From contig NZ_JALBUF010000009.1 of NCBI RefSeq assembly GCF_022606465.1, forward strand, positions 1 to 64,000: a stretch of 64,000 nt of DNA, given 5' to 3'. The notes under the pieces were generated by a model. The model did not search any database and was not told the origin of the DNA. It worked only from the letters and a program-made list of their open reading frames with translations. This stretch comes from Sulfoacidibacillus ferrooxidans. GTDB taxonomy: Bacteria; Bacillota; Bacilli; Alicyclobacillales; SLC66. Made by a program: the position numbers and the translations under genes. The number at the start of each line of letters is the position of its first letter. Positions within the stretch are counted from its first letter, which is position 1. Positions 26,629 through 36,088 of the stretch are shown here, one piece after another.

Positions 26629-27506
26629 TAATATCTCCTCGCTTTAGCTTCCTGCAATTCTTTTACTAGTTGCACATAACTATGATAGCGTGACTTGACA
26701 ATCTGATTAGATTCCACTGCAGCGAGCACCGCACACCCAGAATCCGTGATATGAAGACACCCACGGTACTCACAATCTGCGCTATATTGTGCAATCTCCC
26801 TAAATAGCGACCCTAAGTGTGTAGGCTCAAGTTTATCAAAGTCATATTGAGAAAACCCTGGTGTATCCGCAACATATCCATCTGTATAGGGATACAATTC
26901 GACGTGTGTCGTCGTTTGCCGACCGCGTTTGGAACGATGTCCCACATGACCTGTTAAAGCACCTGACTCAGGTACTAATGTTTTTAACATAGTGGATTTC
27001 CCAACTCCAGATTGTCCTGTCAATACAGTGATCTTACCCTTTAAAAAGCGCTCTAGAGATTGCAACCCTACACCGCTGCGCACATTTAATTCTAGCACTT
27101 CATAATTCAATTGCGTATAAACAGGCTTTACTTCATCAAGCACTTGTTGCGCAAAAGGAAGGTCGACCTTGGTAAACCCGATCCCCACTTCAATATTTGA
27201 CAAAGCGAGCATCGCCAGCATTTTATCAAGTTGATACAGCGATAGTGGGGGTTGGACAAGCGATACGACAAGTAGCGCTTGATCTACATTTGCAACCGGC
27301 GGTCGCACCAGTGCTGAATGGCGAGGATGCACTTCAGTAATCGTACCTTCTTGCGTCCCCTGTGCATCTATGTCTACTAGATCGCCCACCAATGGATTGA
27401 TGTCGCGTTTTTTAAACACACCCCGCGCCTTGCATTGAAGAACGCGACCATCCTCTAAGCGCACATAATAAAATCCCGAAATGGCTTTTACGATTCGTCC
27501 AGTCAC
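26628..27506 (-). CDS. rsgA: Ribosome small subunit-dependent GTPase RsgA (YloQ)
   Basis: RsgA is a late 30S assembly checkpoint GTPase. The 292-residue protein (from GTG 27506, AGGGGGG just upstream) has an N-terminal OB fold (GRIVKAISGFYYV), circularly permuted GTPase motifs with GQSGVGKSTMLK near 172 and DTPGFSQYD near 223, and a C-terminal zinc site (CEYRGCLHITDSGCAV). The frame is open to 27605, through the hairpin region, without a ribosome site there. It follows prkC; in B. subtilis PrkC can phosphorylate YloQ-type GTPases. Confidence 0.96.
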   Translation of the reverse strand: MTGRIVKAISGFYYVRLEDGRVLQCKARGVFKKRDINPLVGDLVDIDAQGTQEGTITEVHPRHSALVRPPVANVDQALLVVSLVQPPLSLYQLDKMLAMLALSNIEVGIGFTKVDLPFAQQVLDEVKPVYTQLNYEVLELNVRSGVGLQSLERFLKGKITVLTGQSGVGKSTMLKTLVPESGALTGHVGHRSKRGRQTTTHVELYPYTDGYVADTPGFSQYDFDKLEPTHLGSLFREIAQYSADCEYRGCLHITDSGCAVLAAVESNQIVKSRYHSYVQLVKELQEAKARRY

Positions 27507-27555
27507 ATTTACCCCCCTATCGACAGTACCCATACAGCAGATCCAGTGTGTAAGC

Positions 27556-27607
27556 GGATGTATACCTTTCTTGGCACGTCTACACGCACTAAGGAAGGTA
27601 TACATCC
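27556..27607 (-). other. Long hairpin between prkC and rsgA
   Basis: Positions 556-572 and 591-607 form a 17-bp stem (GGATGTATACCTT and complement; one G-U) around an 18-base loop. It begins 7 bases after the prkC stop. No U-tract follows on either strand, so it does not look like a standard terminator. An mRNA processing or stability role is possible. Confidence 0.6.
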
Positions 27608-27613
27608 ACCACG

Positions 27614-29641
27614 CTAATTATTTTTACCTTTTCCTGGGTTAGGTGGCGCAGGGTTATTTTGCGCAGGCCCCGCACCACCGTTTGCTGTCACTTGATTGCC
27701 ATTGACCTCATCATTTCCAATCAGTTGGCCATTTTCATACACATCAATTTGCGCCGGATGAGATGGCGTTGTTGTCACCTGCACGGCATAACTTGCTTGT
27801 GCAGTCGATTGCGATGTATCTACTGCTGTGCGTGTACCAAGCACATCTGTGACAACTATTTTTACAGTCGCCGGAAGAGCAGTCCCTGGTGGTAGTGAAA
27901 CATTCACATTAGCTGTTACAAGTGTTGAACCTGCTGGCTCCCCACTACTTACCGTTAAGTTTACGGCAGATCCTGCCACGGCTTGCTGTCCAGGTAGCGG
28001 TGATTGGCTAATGACCTGACCTGAGGGAACTGTTGAAGAAGGCGTGTTGGTTACTTGACCAACAGCAAATCCGTCTGACTTTAGCATAGATGAAGCATTG
28101 CTTACCGATTGTCCTTGGACATTTGGCACTGCTGCTGATTGTGTACCCGAACTAACGACAAGCGTAATCTGCTGTGAGCTATTAGTTGCTATACTTGCAC
28201 CGGATGCAGGTGTAGTAGAAATAACTTGATTAGATGGGACACTTGAGCTTGGAACCGACTGGATAGAGATATTGCCACTCGGTACGCCCATATCATTCAA
28301 ACGCTGTTCCGCTTCACTCTCAGAATACCCGACTAAAGGTGGCATCGTCATCTGTGCAGAACCAGATTTTACGGTTAACGTAATATCTTGCGTCGCTTGC
28401 ACCATCCCAGTTGCAGGGCTTTGCGACTCCACATCCCCTTGTGCCACTTTTGAAGTCGACTTCGAATCGAGAACCTCATGAATTTTCCCTGCATCAAAAC
28501 CATGAGTAATAAGTTCTGACCGAGCTTGCATATAGGGCATACCTACAACATTTGGCATTTGTACTGTCGGTACGCGCAAATAAGTGACTACAATATAAAT
28601 GGCTGCAACAGCCGCAAGAACAACGAGTGCCCCAAATCCAAAAATCCACGCAAGCGTCGTCAAGATCTTGCGTTTAAGAGACCGCGGTGGTTCTTCCAAT
28701 TGTTCTACAGCTTCGTCTGAGGTGTTATGAGGAACAAATGCATCGCTTGCAATAATAGGAATTTGTATAGATGGACTATCATCAAAGCTTTGTGCAGTAG
28801 ATATGAATTTCGGTACATCTGGTAACAATAAGGCTCTCTCTAAATCGTCAGCCATAGCCCGAACTGACTGATACCGTTCACGCGGATCTTTCATAAGAGC
28901 GCGCAAAACAATATTTTCAACACTCTGAGGGATGCGCGGAGCCAATATCCGTGGTTCAATAAATGATTCCTGTAAGTGTTTTAAGGCTACACTAATTGGT
29001 GTTTCACCCGAGAACGGTAGTTTCCCTGTCAACATCTCATATAGTACTATACCTAGAGAGTATACATCTGATTTAGCATCGGCAAGTGCACCGCGCGCCT
29101 GTTCAGGTGAAAAATAATGAACAGAACCCAGGACAGTCGAACTATTATGTGTAATCGTATTGGTAGACATCGCACGGGCAATGCCAAAATCAGTAACCTT
29201 CACACGCCCTGCTTTGCTAATTAAAATATTATGCGGTTTCACGTCTCTATGAATAATATGATGTTCATGTGCATGTGCAAGCGCTTCACAGATTTGGCGC
29301 GCGATTTCTACTGCCTCATCTACTGGTAATGGCGCACGTTCCTCGATCACTTGCTTTAGCGTTTTGCCATCTACATATTCCATCACAATATAGTGAATTT
29401 CCTCATCCTGCCCAACATCGTAAATATTGACGACGCTTGGGTGCGATAAGCTTGCTGCAGCCTGTGCCTCCCGTTTAAAACGGCGAACGAAATCCATATC
29501 TAGTGCATATTCTGAGCGCAATGTCTTTATGGCTACTGGGCGCCGCAACAATACATCCATGCCACGGTAGACAATCGCCATCCCGCCCCCGCCAATTCGC
29601 TCCAATATTTGATAGCGACCGCCTAGAGTGCGTTCAGTCAT
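27614..29641 (-). CDS. prkC: Serine/threonine protein kinase PrkC with PASTA repeats
   Basis: PrkC senses muropeptides and lipid II outside the cell and phosphorylates cytoplasmic targets; in Bacillus it triggers germination. The 675-residue protein has a Hanks kinase domain (about 1-275): GGGGMAIVYRG loop, VAIKTL lysine, HRDVKPHN catalytic loop and DFGIA. A linker follows, then one transmembrane helix (about 327-350), three extracellular PASTA repeats (roughly 357-425, 426-495, 496-565) and a C-terminal extension rich in Pro, Asn and Gly. It overlaps prpC (ATGA), so kinase and phosphatase are coupled. Confidence 0.97.
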   Translation of the reverse strand: MTERTLGGRYQILERIGGGGMAIVYRGMDVLLRRPVAIKTLRSEYALDMDFVRRFKREAQAAASLSHPSVVNIYDVGQDEEIHYIVMEYVDGKTLKQVIEERAPLPVDEAVEIARQICEALAHAHEHHIIHRDVKPHNILISKAGRVKVTDFGIARAMSTNTITHNSSTVLGSVHYFSPEQARGALADAKSDVYSLGIVLYEMLTGKLPFSGETPISVALKHLQESFIEPRILAPRIPQSVENIVLRALMKDPRERYQSVRAMADDLERALLLPDVPKFISTAQSFDDSPSIQIPIIASDAFVPHNTSDEAVEQLEEPPRSLKRKILTTLAWIFGFGALVVLAAVAAIYIVVTYLRVPTVQMPNVVGMPYMQARSELITHGFDAGKIHEVLDSKSTSKVAQGDVESQSPATGMVQATQDITLTVKSGSAQMTMPPLVGYSESEAEQRLNDMGVPSGNISIQSVPSSSVPSNQVISTTPASGASIATNSSQQITLVVSSGTQSAAVPNVQGQSVSNASSMLKSDGFAVGQVTNTPSSTVPSGQVISQSPLPGQQAVAGSAVNLTVSSGEPAGSTLVTANVNVSLPPGTALPATVKIVVTDVLGTRTAVDTSQSTAQASYAVQVTTTPSHPAQIDVYENGQLIGNDEVNGNQVTANGGAGPAQNNPAPPNPGKGKNN

Positions 29642-30396
29642 TCGTCAACCTCCTGTTCCAGACGCCCATCATTTTGTACGGCAACCACAGTCACATTGTC
29701 ATGTCCACCTTGATCCAACGCCTCTTTAATTAACTGATCCACTTTACTCTGTAATTCTCCCGACCCTGAAAGAATGGTCTGCATTCGTTCATCAGAAACA
29801 TGTGTCGTTAGACCATCTGAGCAAATAACAAGAATATCACCTTCTTGCCAAGCGATTTCTCTTGACTCAACCACAACATCTGGTAATGTACCAAGCGCGC
29901 GTGTCAACATATGGCGCTGCGGATGGCGTATCGCTTCTTCTGGTTTAATCTGTCCACGCCGCAAAAGTTCATTGACAAGTGAGTGGTCTTCTGTAAGTAG
30001 TGCAAACTCCTGATTCTTTCTTACCATATAAGCCCTACTATCACCCACGTGTGCAATCCAAAGCACATCTTTTTGGAGCAATGCCGCAACAATGGTCGTA
30101 CCCATCCCCGCATAAATCTCAGTATGCGTGGACTGCTCATAAACTTGTTTATTGGCACTTAAAACAGCTCCCACTAAACGATTGAGCGGATCGATCTCTG
30201 TTTTATTTTGCACTTCTTGTTCAATCGTTTGTAAAGCCATCGCACTCGCAACCTCACCTGCTACATGGCCGCCCATACCATCAGCTACACAAACAAGATA
30301 TTCTTTACCTGGTTCTTCACGAACTAAATAACCATCCTGATTGACTTTACGCACGAGTCCCACATGGGACACAGCCGCACATTGCATGCCCCTCAC
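29638..30396 (-). CDS. prpC: PP2C-type protein phosphatase PrpC
   Basis: PrpC dephosphorylates PrkC and its targets. The 252-residue protein shows the PPM motifs: VRKVNQDGYLV, VADGMGGHVAGEVAS (metal-binding Asp), HVGDSRAYMV, SDGLTTHV and GGHDNVTVVAV. It lies between rlmN and prkC, the B. subtilis order, with 3 bases to rlmN. Confidence 0.97.
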   Translation of the reverse strand: MRGMQCAAVSHVGLVRKVNQDGYLVREEPGKEYLVCVADGMGGHVAGEVASAMALQTIEQEVQNKTEIDPLNRLVGAVLSANKQVYEQSTHTEIYAGMGTTIVAALLQKDVLWIAHVGDSRAYMVRKNQEFALLTEDHSLVNELLRRGQIKPEEAIRHPQRHMLTRALGTLPDVVVESREIAWQEGDILVICSDGLTTHVSDERMQTILSGSGELQSKVDQLIKEALDQGGHDNVTVVAVQNDGRLEQEVDE

Positions 30397-30399
30397 TCC

Positions 30400-31449
30400 C
30401 TAAACGCTTTGCGAAGAATGCTCAGCGCGCAACTGACCACATGCAGCTGCGATATCGCTACCCATTTCTCGTCGAACCGTTGCGTTAATGCCTAAATGCT
30501 GCAATTCTTGAACAAATGCCTGAATTTGATTTTTGGATGTTCTCGTTAAGTTTCGTTCAGGCACATAATTGACGGGAATCAAATTGACATGGCAAGGCAA
30601 CACTTGAAGTAGTTTCGCTAATTTTCGCGCATCCCCCAAGTGATCGTTGTGATCACGAATCAAAGCGTATTCGAAGGTTAATCTGCGCCCTGTTTTTTCA
30701 TAATAGTACGAGCACGCCGTGAGAAGTGCATCGATGTCATACGCTTTATTGACAGGCATCATTTTACTACGCGTTTCGTCATCCCCTGCATGAAGTGATA
30801 CGGCAAGTGTAATTCCACGCATCTCATCTGCTAAGCGATAGATAGCCGGTACCAGCCCCACAGTAGAGACTGTGACATGGCGTTGCCCGATCCGCAAGCC
30901 TTCCGGTTCCGTAATAATATCCACAAATTTGAGTGATGCATCATAATTGTCTAATGGCTCACCCGACCCCATCAGTACTACACTCGATACGCGCTGTGCA
31001 GAATCATCTAAAAGGCGTTGACAAATAACGAGTTGCTCAACAATTTCACTTGCATCTAAATGGCGAATCAATCCACCTAATGTCGATGCGCAAAATTTGC
31101 AACCCATTTTACATCCGACCTGTGTCGACACACACACGCTGTTTCCATAATCATGGCGCATGATCACAGTCTCAATCGTCGATCCATCAGCTAAAGCAAA
31201 TAAAAATTTAACCGTTCCATCTTTAGCCACTTGGCGTGTAATCTCTTTTAGTGTCATGAGTTGTGTCTGATTTTTTAAACGTTCACGCAGACTCTTCGAC
31301 AGATCAGTCATCTGTTCTACACTTGTTACTCTTTTTTGATACAGCCATTTATAAATTTGTGCTGCACGATACTTGGGTTCACCTTGATCCACTAACCAAC
31401 TTTCCAACTCAGCAAATGTCATACCATATAAGGATACTGTCAAATTCAC
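30400..31449 (-). CDS. rlmN: Dual-specificity 23S rRNA/tRNA adenine-C2 methyltransferase RlmN
   Basis: RlmN is a radical-SAM enzyme that makes 2-methyladenosine at A2503 of 23S rRNA and A37 of some tRNAs. The 349-residue protein has the cluster motif CKMGCKFCAST near residues 111-121, GSGEPLDNYDA near 186 and the C-terminal Cys region GSDIAAACGQL used in catalysis. It follows rsmB by 30 bases. Confidence 0.98.
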   Translation of the reverse strand: MNLTVSLYGMTFAELESWLVDQGEPKYRAAQIYKWLYQKRVTSVEQMTDLSKSLRERLKNQTQLMTLKEITRQVAKDGTVKFLFALADGSTIETVIMRHDYGNSVCVSTQVGCKMGCKFCASTLGGLIRHLDASEIVEQLVICQRLLDDSAQRVSSVVLMGSGEPLDNYDASLKFVDIITEPEGLRIGQRHVTVSTVGLVPAIYRLADEMRGITLAVSLHAGDDETRSKMMPVNKAYDIDALLTACSYYYEKTGRRLTFEYALIRDHNDHLGDARKLAKLLQVLPCHVNLIPVNYVPERNLTRTSKNQIQAFVQELQHLGINATVRREMGSDIAAACGQLRAEHSSQSV

Positions 31450-31479
31450 CCCTCCTCCAATACCGAATATCCTACTTTT

Positions 31480-32865
31480 TCATTCGTTGATCTCAACATG
31501 TTTCCGTCGTAATTTTGCAAAGAAGAATCCGTCAGAGCCTACCTGTTGCGGGAAGATATAAGCCATGCCTGGCTCCAAGCTACGATCATTGTTATTTACT
31601 TGATCATTAGCTCTTAGTTCCAGGGGCAGATTCAATTCTTCAAGCTCAAACTCGCGGTGGCGCGAAAGAAAATGACGAATTTGCCATTCATTTTCGCATG
31701 CTGACAATGTACATGTAGTATATATCAATAAACCATCTGTTTGCACCCGCAATGACATTGCATCCAAGAGTTCAGCTTGTATTTTAGTCAAATTATCGAT
31801 ATCTTGTGACGTTACTCGCCATTTAATATCTGGTTTTCGAGCAATGGTACCTAACCCAGAGCAGGGTGCATCGAGTAAAACAGCGTCAAATTGCCCTTCA
31901 ATTGAACGCGCATCTTGAGTGATCGTTTGCACAGATGACAAGTCCAACCTTTTTGCCTGTTGATCTATCATTTTTGCGCGATGCTCATGTACATCTACTG
32001 CCACAATCATCGCTTGATCCTTGGCGAGTTCCGCCATATGCAAGGCTTTACCACCTGGAGCTGCACAAGCATCGAGAACGCGTTTACCTGTGAGATCTCC
32101 AAAGAGCGGTGCAACTAACATGGAGCTTTCCCCTTGTAGAGAATACATGCCATTTCGATAAGCGAGTTTTGCTATAGGACTCACTTTTGCAGGCAACCTT
32201 ATTCCATAAGGTGAGATAGGTGATGGTTCTGCACGAACATCCTCTTGTTCTAAGGCGCTAAGTACCTCTTCACGCGTATAGTGTGCAGAATTCACTCGCA
32301 CAGTCCGTGGCACCTTTTCATTCAAAGCACACATGAGTTGGCAAGCTTCCTGTTCACCAAAGTGATCGATCAACTGATCTACCATCCATTGTGGAAAAGA
32401 TAAACGCAATCCCCACTGTCCTTTATCACATAAAGGACACTCATCCTTTGTCAGTGGCATGACCCAGTTTGTTGATCGTGTGGCTGCGCGCAACACTCCA
32501 TTAACAAATCCCTGCGCCCGAACTGCGACATCTTTTGTAAGTTCAACTGCATCCGATACAATAGCGTACGATGGAACGCGCGAAAAAAACCGCAACTGAT
32601 ACAAACTCATACGCAAAATTACAAGTACTTTCATATCAAGCGATTGATGAGGTACGCTACTGTGCTCACTAATGTAATGATCCAGCAAACGCTCCCATGT
32701 CAATACTCCGTGAACAATCTCACTCGCAAGCGCAGCATCTTCTGGTCTTGGACGATACTGTTCCAATACCTCATGTAAAGCGACATGCGCATACGCCTTA
32801 TGTTTGATTACTGCCCATAATACATCATACGCCATCAAGCGCGCCGCAGAAACCTTCGTCTTCAT
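31480..32865 (-). CDS. rsmB: 16S rRNA (cytosine967-C5)-methyltransferase RsmB
   Basis: RsmB methylates C967 of 16S rRNA. The 461-residue protein has an N-terminal NusB-like domain (1-145) and a C-terminal Rossmann methyltransferase with DACAAPGGKALHMAE, LLDAPCSGLGTIARKPD (PC motif) and the catalytic Cys in YTTCTLSACENE. The ATG at 32865 overlaps the fmt stop (ATGA); an ATG four codons upstream is open but inside fmt. Confidence 0.97.
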   Translation of the reverse strand: MKTKVSAARLMAYDVLWAVIKHKAYAHVALHEVLEQYRPRPEDAALASEIVHGVLTWERLLDHYISEHSSVPHQSLDMKVLVILRMSLYQLRFFSRVPSYAIVSDAVELTKDVAVRAQGFVNGVLRAATRSTNWVMPLTKDECPLCDKGQWGLRLSFPQWMVDQLIDHFGEQEACQLMCALNEKVPRTVRVNSAHYTREEVLSALEQEDVRAEPSPISPYGIRLPAKVSPIAKLAYRNGMYSLQGESSMLVAPLFGDLTGKRVLDACAAPGGKALHMAELAKDQAMIVAVDVHEHRAKMIDQQAKRLDLSSVQTITQDARSIEGQFDAVLLDAPCSGLGTIARKPDIKWRVTSQDIDNLTKIQAELLDAMSLRVQTDGLLIYTTCTLSACENEWQIRHFLSRHREFELEELNLPLELRANDQVNNNDRSLEPGMAYIFPQQVGSDGFFFAKLRRKHVEINE

Positions 32866-33815
32866 TGTTTGGTACACCGCAAATCGTCCACATGATGCAG
32901 CCCTCGCACAAATTCATCACCTGACTGTATTTTTTTTCCTTCTAATTGAACTTTTGTTGCGATGATGGCACCACGTCCACAGGCAATCACAGGACCTTCC
33001 TTTGACAACTCGACGATCATGCCAGGTTCTGCAACACCATGCCAATCGTGTAGAGGCTTAGCAGACCACACTTTACATAATTGATCCCCTAAGTGTGTAT
33101 ACGCCCCAGGAACCGGTGATAATGCCCGCACGTGATTATATACCTGCTGAGATAACTGTGTGAAATCCAGTTGCTCGTCTACTCTTTTGATTGGTGGTGC
33201 AAAAGTGGCTTCTTGTGCATTTTGTTCCTTTGCTTGCAAATCTTTGCGCACAATCTTAGGCAATACCTCAATGAGCAATTTAGCACCTTCTTGTGCAAGC
33301 ATATCTTGCAATTCACCATACGTTGTGTCCGCACCGATATCGACTGAAACGGAATCCCATATAGGACCTGCGTCCAGTTCCTTTACCATCGTCATAATTG
33401 TCACACCCGTTTGCTTTTCGCCGCGCATAATCGCCCACTGAATAGGAGCCGCCCCGCGATATTTCGGTAATAGAGAGGCATGTACATTCAGTGCCCCAAC
33501 AGGTGCTAACGCTAATAACTGAACAGGAAGGATTTGACCATAGGCGGCCGTCACAATCAAATCCGGGTGATATTGTGCGATCTTTTCAAGCGCCTCAGTG
33601 CGCCTAATACGTTCAGGTTGAAATACTTCTAACCCGTGACGCAAAGCGACCTCTTTCACAGGTGGAGGTGTTAAAATACGTTTCCTGCCAACCGCCCGAT
33701 CTGGTTGCGTAACCACACAAACCACTGGATAGTGATGTTCAATTAACAACTCTAATGCGGACACAGCAAATTGCGGAGTTCCCATAAAAAGAATTCTTGG
33801 CTTTTCATTTTGCAC
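32862..33815 (-). CDS. fmt: Methionyl-tRNA formyltransferase
   Basis: Fmt formylates initiator Met-tRNA. The 317-residue protein begins at GTG 33815 (GAAGGGGG upstream) with RILFMGTPQFAV, has the catalytic Asn-His segment ALNVHASLLPKYRGAAPIQWAI near 110-131 and DAGPIWDSV, and a C-terminal OB-like domain. Peptide deformylase (def), which usually lies between priA and fmt, is missing; only 44 bases separate fmt from priA. Confidence 0.98.
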   Translation of the reverse strand: MQNEKPRILFMGTPQFAVSALELLIEHHYPVVCVVTQPDRAVGRKRILTPPPVKEVALRHGLEVFQPERIRRTEALEKIAQYHPDLIVTAAYGQILPVQLLALAPVGALNVHASLLPKYRGAAPIQWAIMRGEKQTGVTIMTMVKELDAGPIWDSVSVDIGADTTYGELQDMLAQEGAKLLIEVLPKIVRKDLQAKEQNAQEATFAPPIKRVDEQLDFTQLSQQVYNHVRALSPVPGAYTHLGDQLCKVWSAKPLHDWHGVAEPGMIVELSKEGPVIACGRGAIIATKVQLEGKKIQSGDEFVRGLHHVDDLRCTKQ

Positions 33816-33859
33816 GCAAAAACCCCCTTCGTTTCACAAGAGAATATCCACCACTCAAC

Positions 33860-36088
33860 TTAAAAAAGCATTTGTGCATTGACATCAACTACAATGGTCG
33901 CATGAAATGTTGCTGACCCAAGTACTGTTTGATAGGCCCGACTAAGTCCCTCTTTTACGCGCATAAAAGAGGGATATAAGACGGTAATTTGATAGCGATA
34001 CACTCCCCGCAGACGCGGAACCGATGCCGGTACAGCTGCAAATATACGTACATCTTTTTGCAATGATAGTTCACTTAGCAATGCCTCATGAAGCGTCTGC
34101 GCTGTTTGCAAAGCAACTTGTTCTGTGTCGTGGGCAATTAAAAACTGAGTAATCTCCGTATAAGGAGGATATTGCATCGCTTTGCGAGCTGCCATTTCTG
34201 TAACAAAAAACTGTGCGTAATCATGTTTTTGTGCAGCCATGATCGCATAATGATCAGGAGAAAATGTTTGAATCACCACTTTCCCTGGTAAATCATGCCG
34301 CCCCGCTCGTCCTGCTACTTGCACTAATAATTGAAATGTGCGCTCTGCAGCACGAAAATCCGGTATATGCAAGGATGTATCTGCAGCCACCACACCAACA
34401 AGAGTCACGCGACCAAAATCTAATCCTTTGGCAATCATCTGTGTGCCTAATAACACATCTGCTTCACCGCGCTCAAATTCACCGAGCATACGCTCATGAG
34501 CACCCTTAGTCCCTGTGGTATCAACGTCCATACGAATCACGCGAACACCACTAAATTGTTCTACTAAGGCTTGCTCTACTTTTTGCGTTCCTGCACCAAA
34601 TTGGCGTATTCGCGTGCTCCCACAATTCACACAGTGCGTTGGCAATGGCTCCATGTGTCCACAAAAGTGACATCGTAAAACAGAAGCTCCCTGTACCTTG
34701 TGCAAAGTTAAAGAAAGATCACAATCAGGGCATGTCGCTGCAGCCCCACAATCCCGGCATAATAAAATAGTCGTATATCCTCGTCGATTCAAAAATAAAA
34801 TCGCCTGTTCTTCTCGCTCTAATACCTGTTCCAATGAAAGCTTTAATGGCTCGCTAAAAAGTGAATGAAGTCCTTTGCGAAATTCCGCACGCATATCCAC
34901 TACCTGTACTTCAGCCAACGGACGCGCTCCGATGCGATCAGGCAGTGTAAGTAGAGTATAGCGTTCTCTTTCCACTCGGTACATGGTTTCAAGTGATGGG
35001 GTAGCACTCCCTAGAACCACCACTGCACGATGATACTTTGCTCGCCATTCAGCCACTTCGCGCACCACGTAACGCGGATCAGATTCCTGCTTATAGGTTT
35101 GTTCATGCTCTTCATCAATAATGATGAGCCCCACATGTGACAATGGAGCAAAGATGGCAGAACGAGCCCCAACCACTACATCTGCTTCCTTGCGCACGAT
35201 GCGGTTCCACTCTTCATAACGCTCTCGATCAGAGAGTCGGCTATGTAACACAGCTATCCGCTGTCCAAAACGGCGACGAAACCGCGTCGTCATTTGCGCT
35301 GTCAACGCGATTTCCGGAACTAACATCAGTGCTGTGTGCCCTGCCTGTAAAGCACACTCTATCGCTTGCAAATACACTTCTGTTTTACCGCTGCCAGTTA
35401 CACCATGCAATACAAACGTACGCATCTTACCTTCATGCAATGCAACACTTAGCTGTTGATACGCTTCTTCTTGTGCTATAGATAAAGGTAAGGCAGATTC
35501 AAGTTGTTCTTCCCTAGTCACAGCATGTTCATGACTGCTGATACGTTTTTTCCCGAGCCGAGCCGTATGGCGTATATCTAATTGCAGTACATCTTGTGCC
35601 ACCCACATGTCGAGTTGACGTTTGGTTATACCAAATTTGTCTATAAGAGTTTTTTTGGTAATCCCTTTATACCGTTTGATATAAGAAAAAAGAGCCGCAT
35701 CAAGCTGCCCTTCATCCGCATGTTCAGAAAGAACATAGCGAGCAGATGCTTTTGCTCTTGTCATAGGCGGCAACACCGTTTGCAAAGCAGCTCCCCACGT
35801 GCAAAGATAGCGATCCTTTAAAAATGCCATGACTCCCATCATTTCCGGATGAAGTGATGAAGCTTCCGCAGTTAATGCACGCACAATAGGCCGTAGTGGA
35901 TGAGAATCACCAGAAGATCCATCCTCGTCAATCAGCGCAAGAACGTATCCTGTTATAACGCGCTGACCAAATGGAATTTCAACACAACTACCTACTTCTA
36001 CCGATACGTGATCAGGAATGATATAGTCATACAGACGATCGACTGGCTTTGCCCGCATGTCCACCGCAACTTTTGCGATCATACTCAT
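33860..36088 (-). CDS. priA: Primosomal replication restart helicase PriA
   Basis: PriA reloads the replisome at collapsed forks. The 742-residue protein has an N-terminal 3'-end binding domain, Walker A GVTGSGKTEVYLQ near residue 230, the DEEH box IIIDEEHEQTYKQ near 325, and the zinc region with pairs CRDC, CPDC, CHFC and CVNC near 455-505. The helicase C-terminal motifs DVLLGTQMIAKGLDF and VAGRAGR follow. It overlaps the coaBC stop by 4 bases. Confidence 0.98.
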   Translation of the reverse strand: MSMIAKVAVDMRAKPVDRLYDYIIPDHVSVEVGSCVEIPFGQRVITGYVLALIDEDGSSGDSHPLRPIVRALTAEASSLHPEMMGVMAFLKDRYLCTWGAALQTVLPPMTRAKASARYVLSEHADEGQLDAALFSYIKRYKGITKKTLIDKFGITKRQLDMWVAQDVLQLDIRHTARLGKKRISSHEHAVTREEQLESALPLSIAQEEAYQQLSVALHEGKMRTFVLHGVTGSGKTEVYLQAIECALQAGHTALMLVPEIALTAQMTTRFRRRFGQRIAVLHSRLSDRERYEEWNRIVRKEADVVVGARSAIFAPLSHVGLIIIDEEHEQTYKQESDPRYVVREVAEWRAKYHRAVVVLGSATPSLETMYRVERERYTLLTLPDRIGARPLAEVQVVDMRAEFRKGLHSLFSEPLKLSLEQVLEREEQAILFLNRRGYTTILLCRDCGAAATCPDCDLSLTLHKVQGASVLRCHFCGHMEPLPTHCVNCGSTRIRQFGAGTQKVEQALVEQFSGVRVIRMDVDTTGTKGAHERMLGEFERGEADVLLGTQMIAKGLDFGRVTLVGVVAADTSLHIPDFRAAERTFQLLVQVAGRAGRHDLPGKVVIQTFSPDHYAIMAAQKHDYAQFFVTEMAARKAMQYPPYTEITQFLIAHDTEQVALQTAQTLHEALLSELSLQKDVRIFAAVPASVPRLRGVYRYQITVLYPSFMRVKEGLSRAYQTVLGSATFHATIVVDVNAQMLF

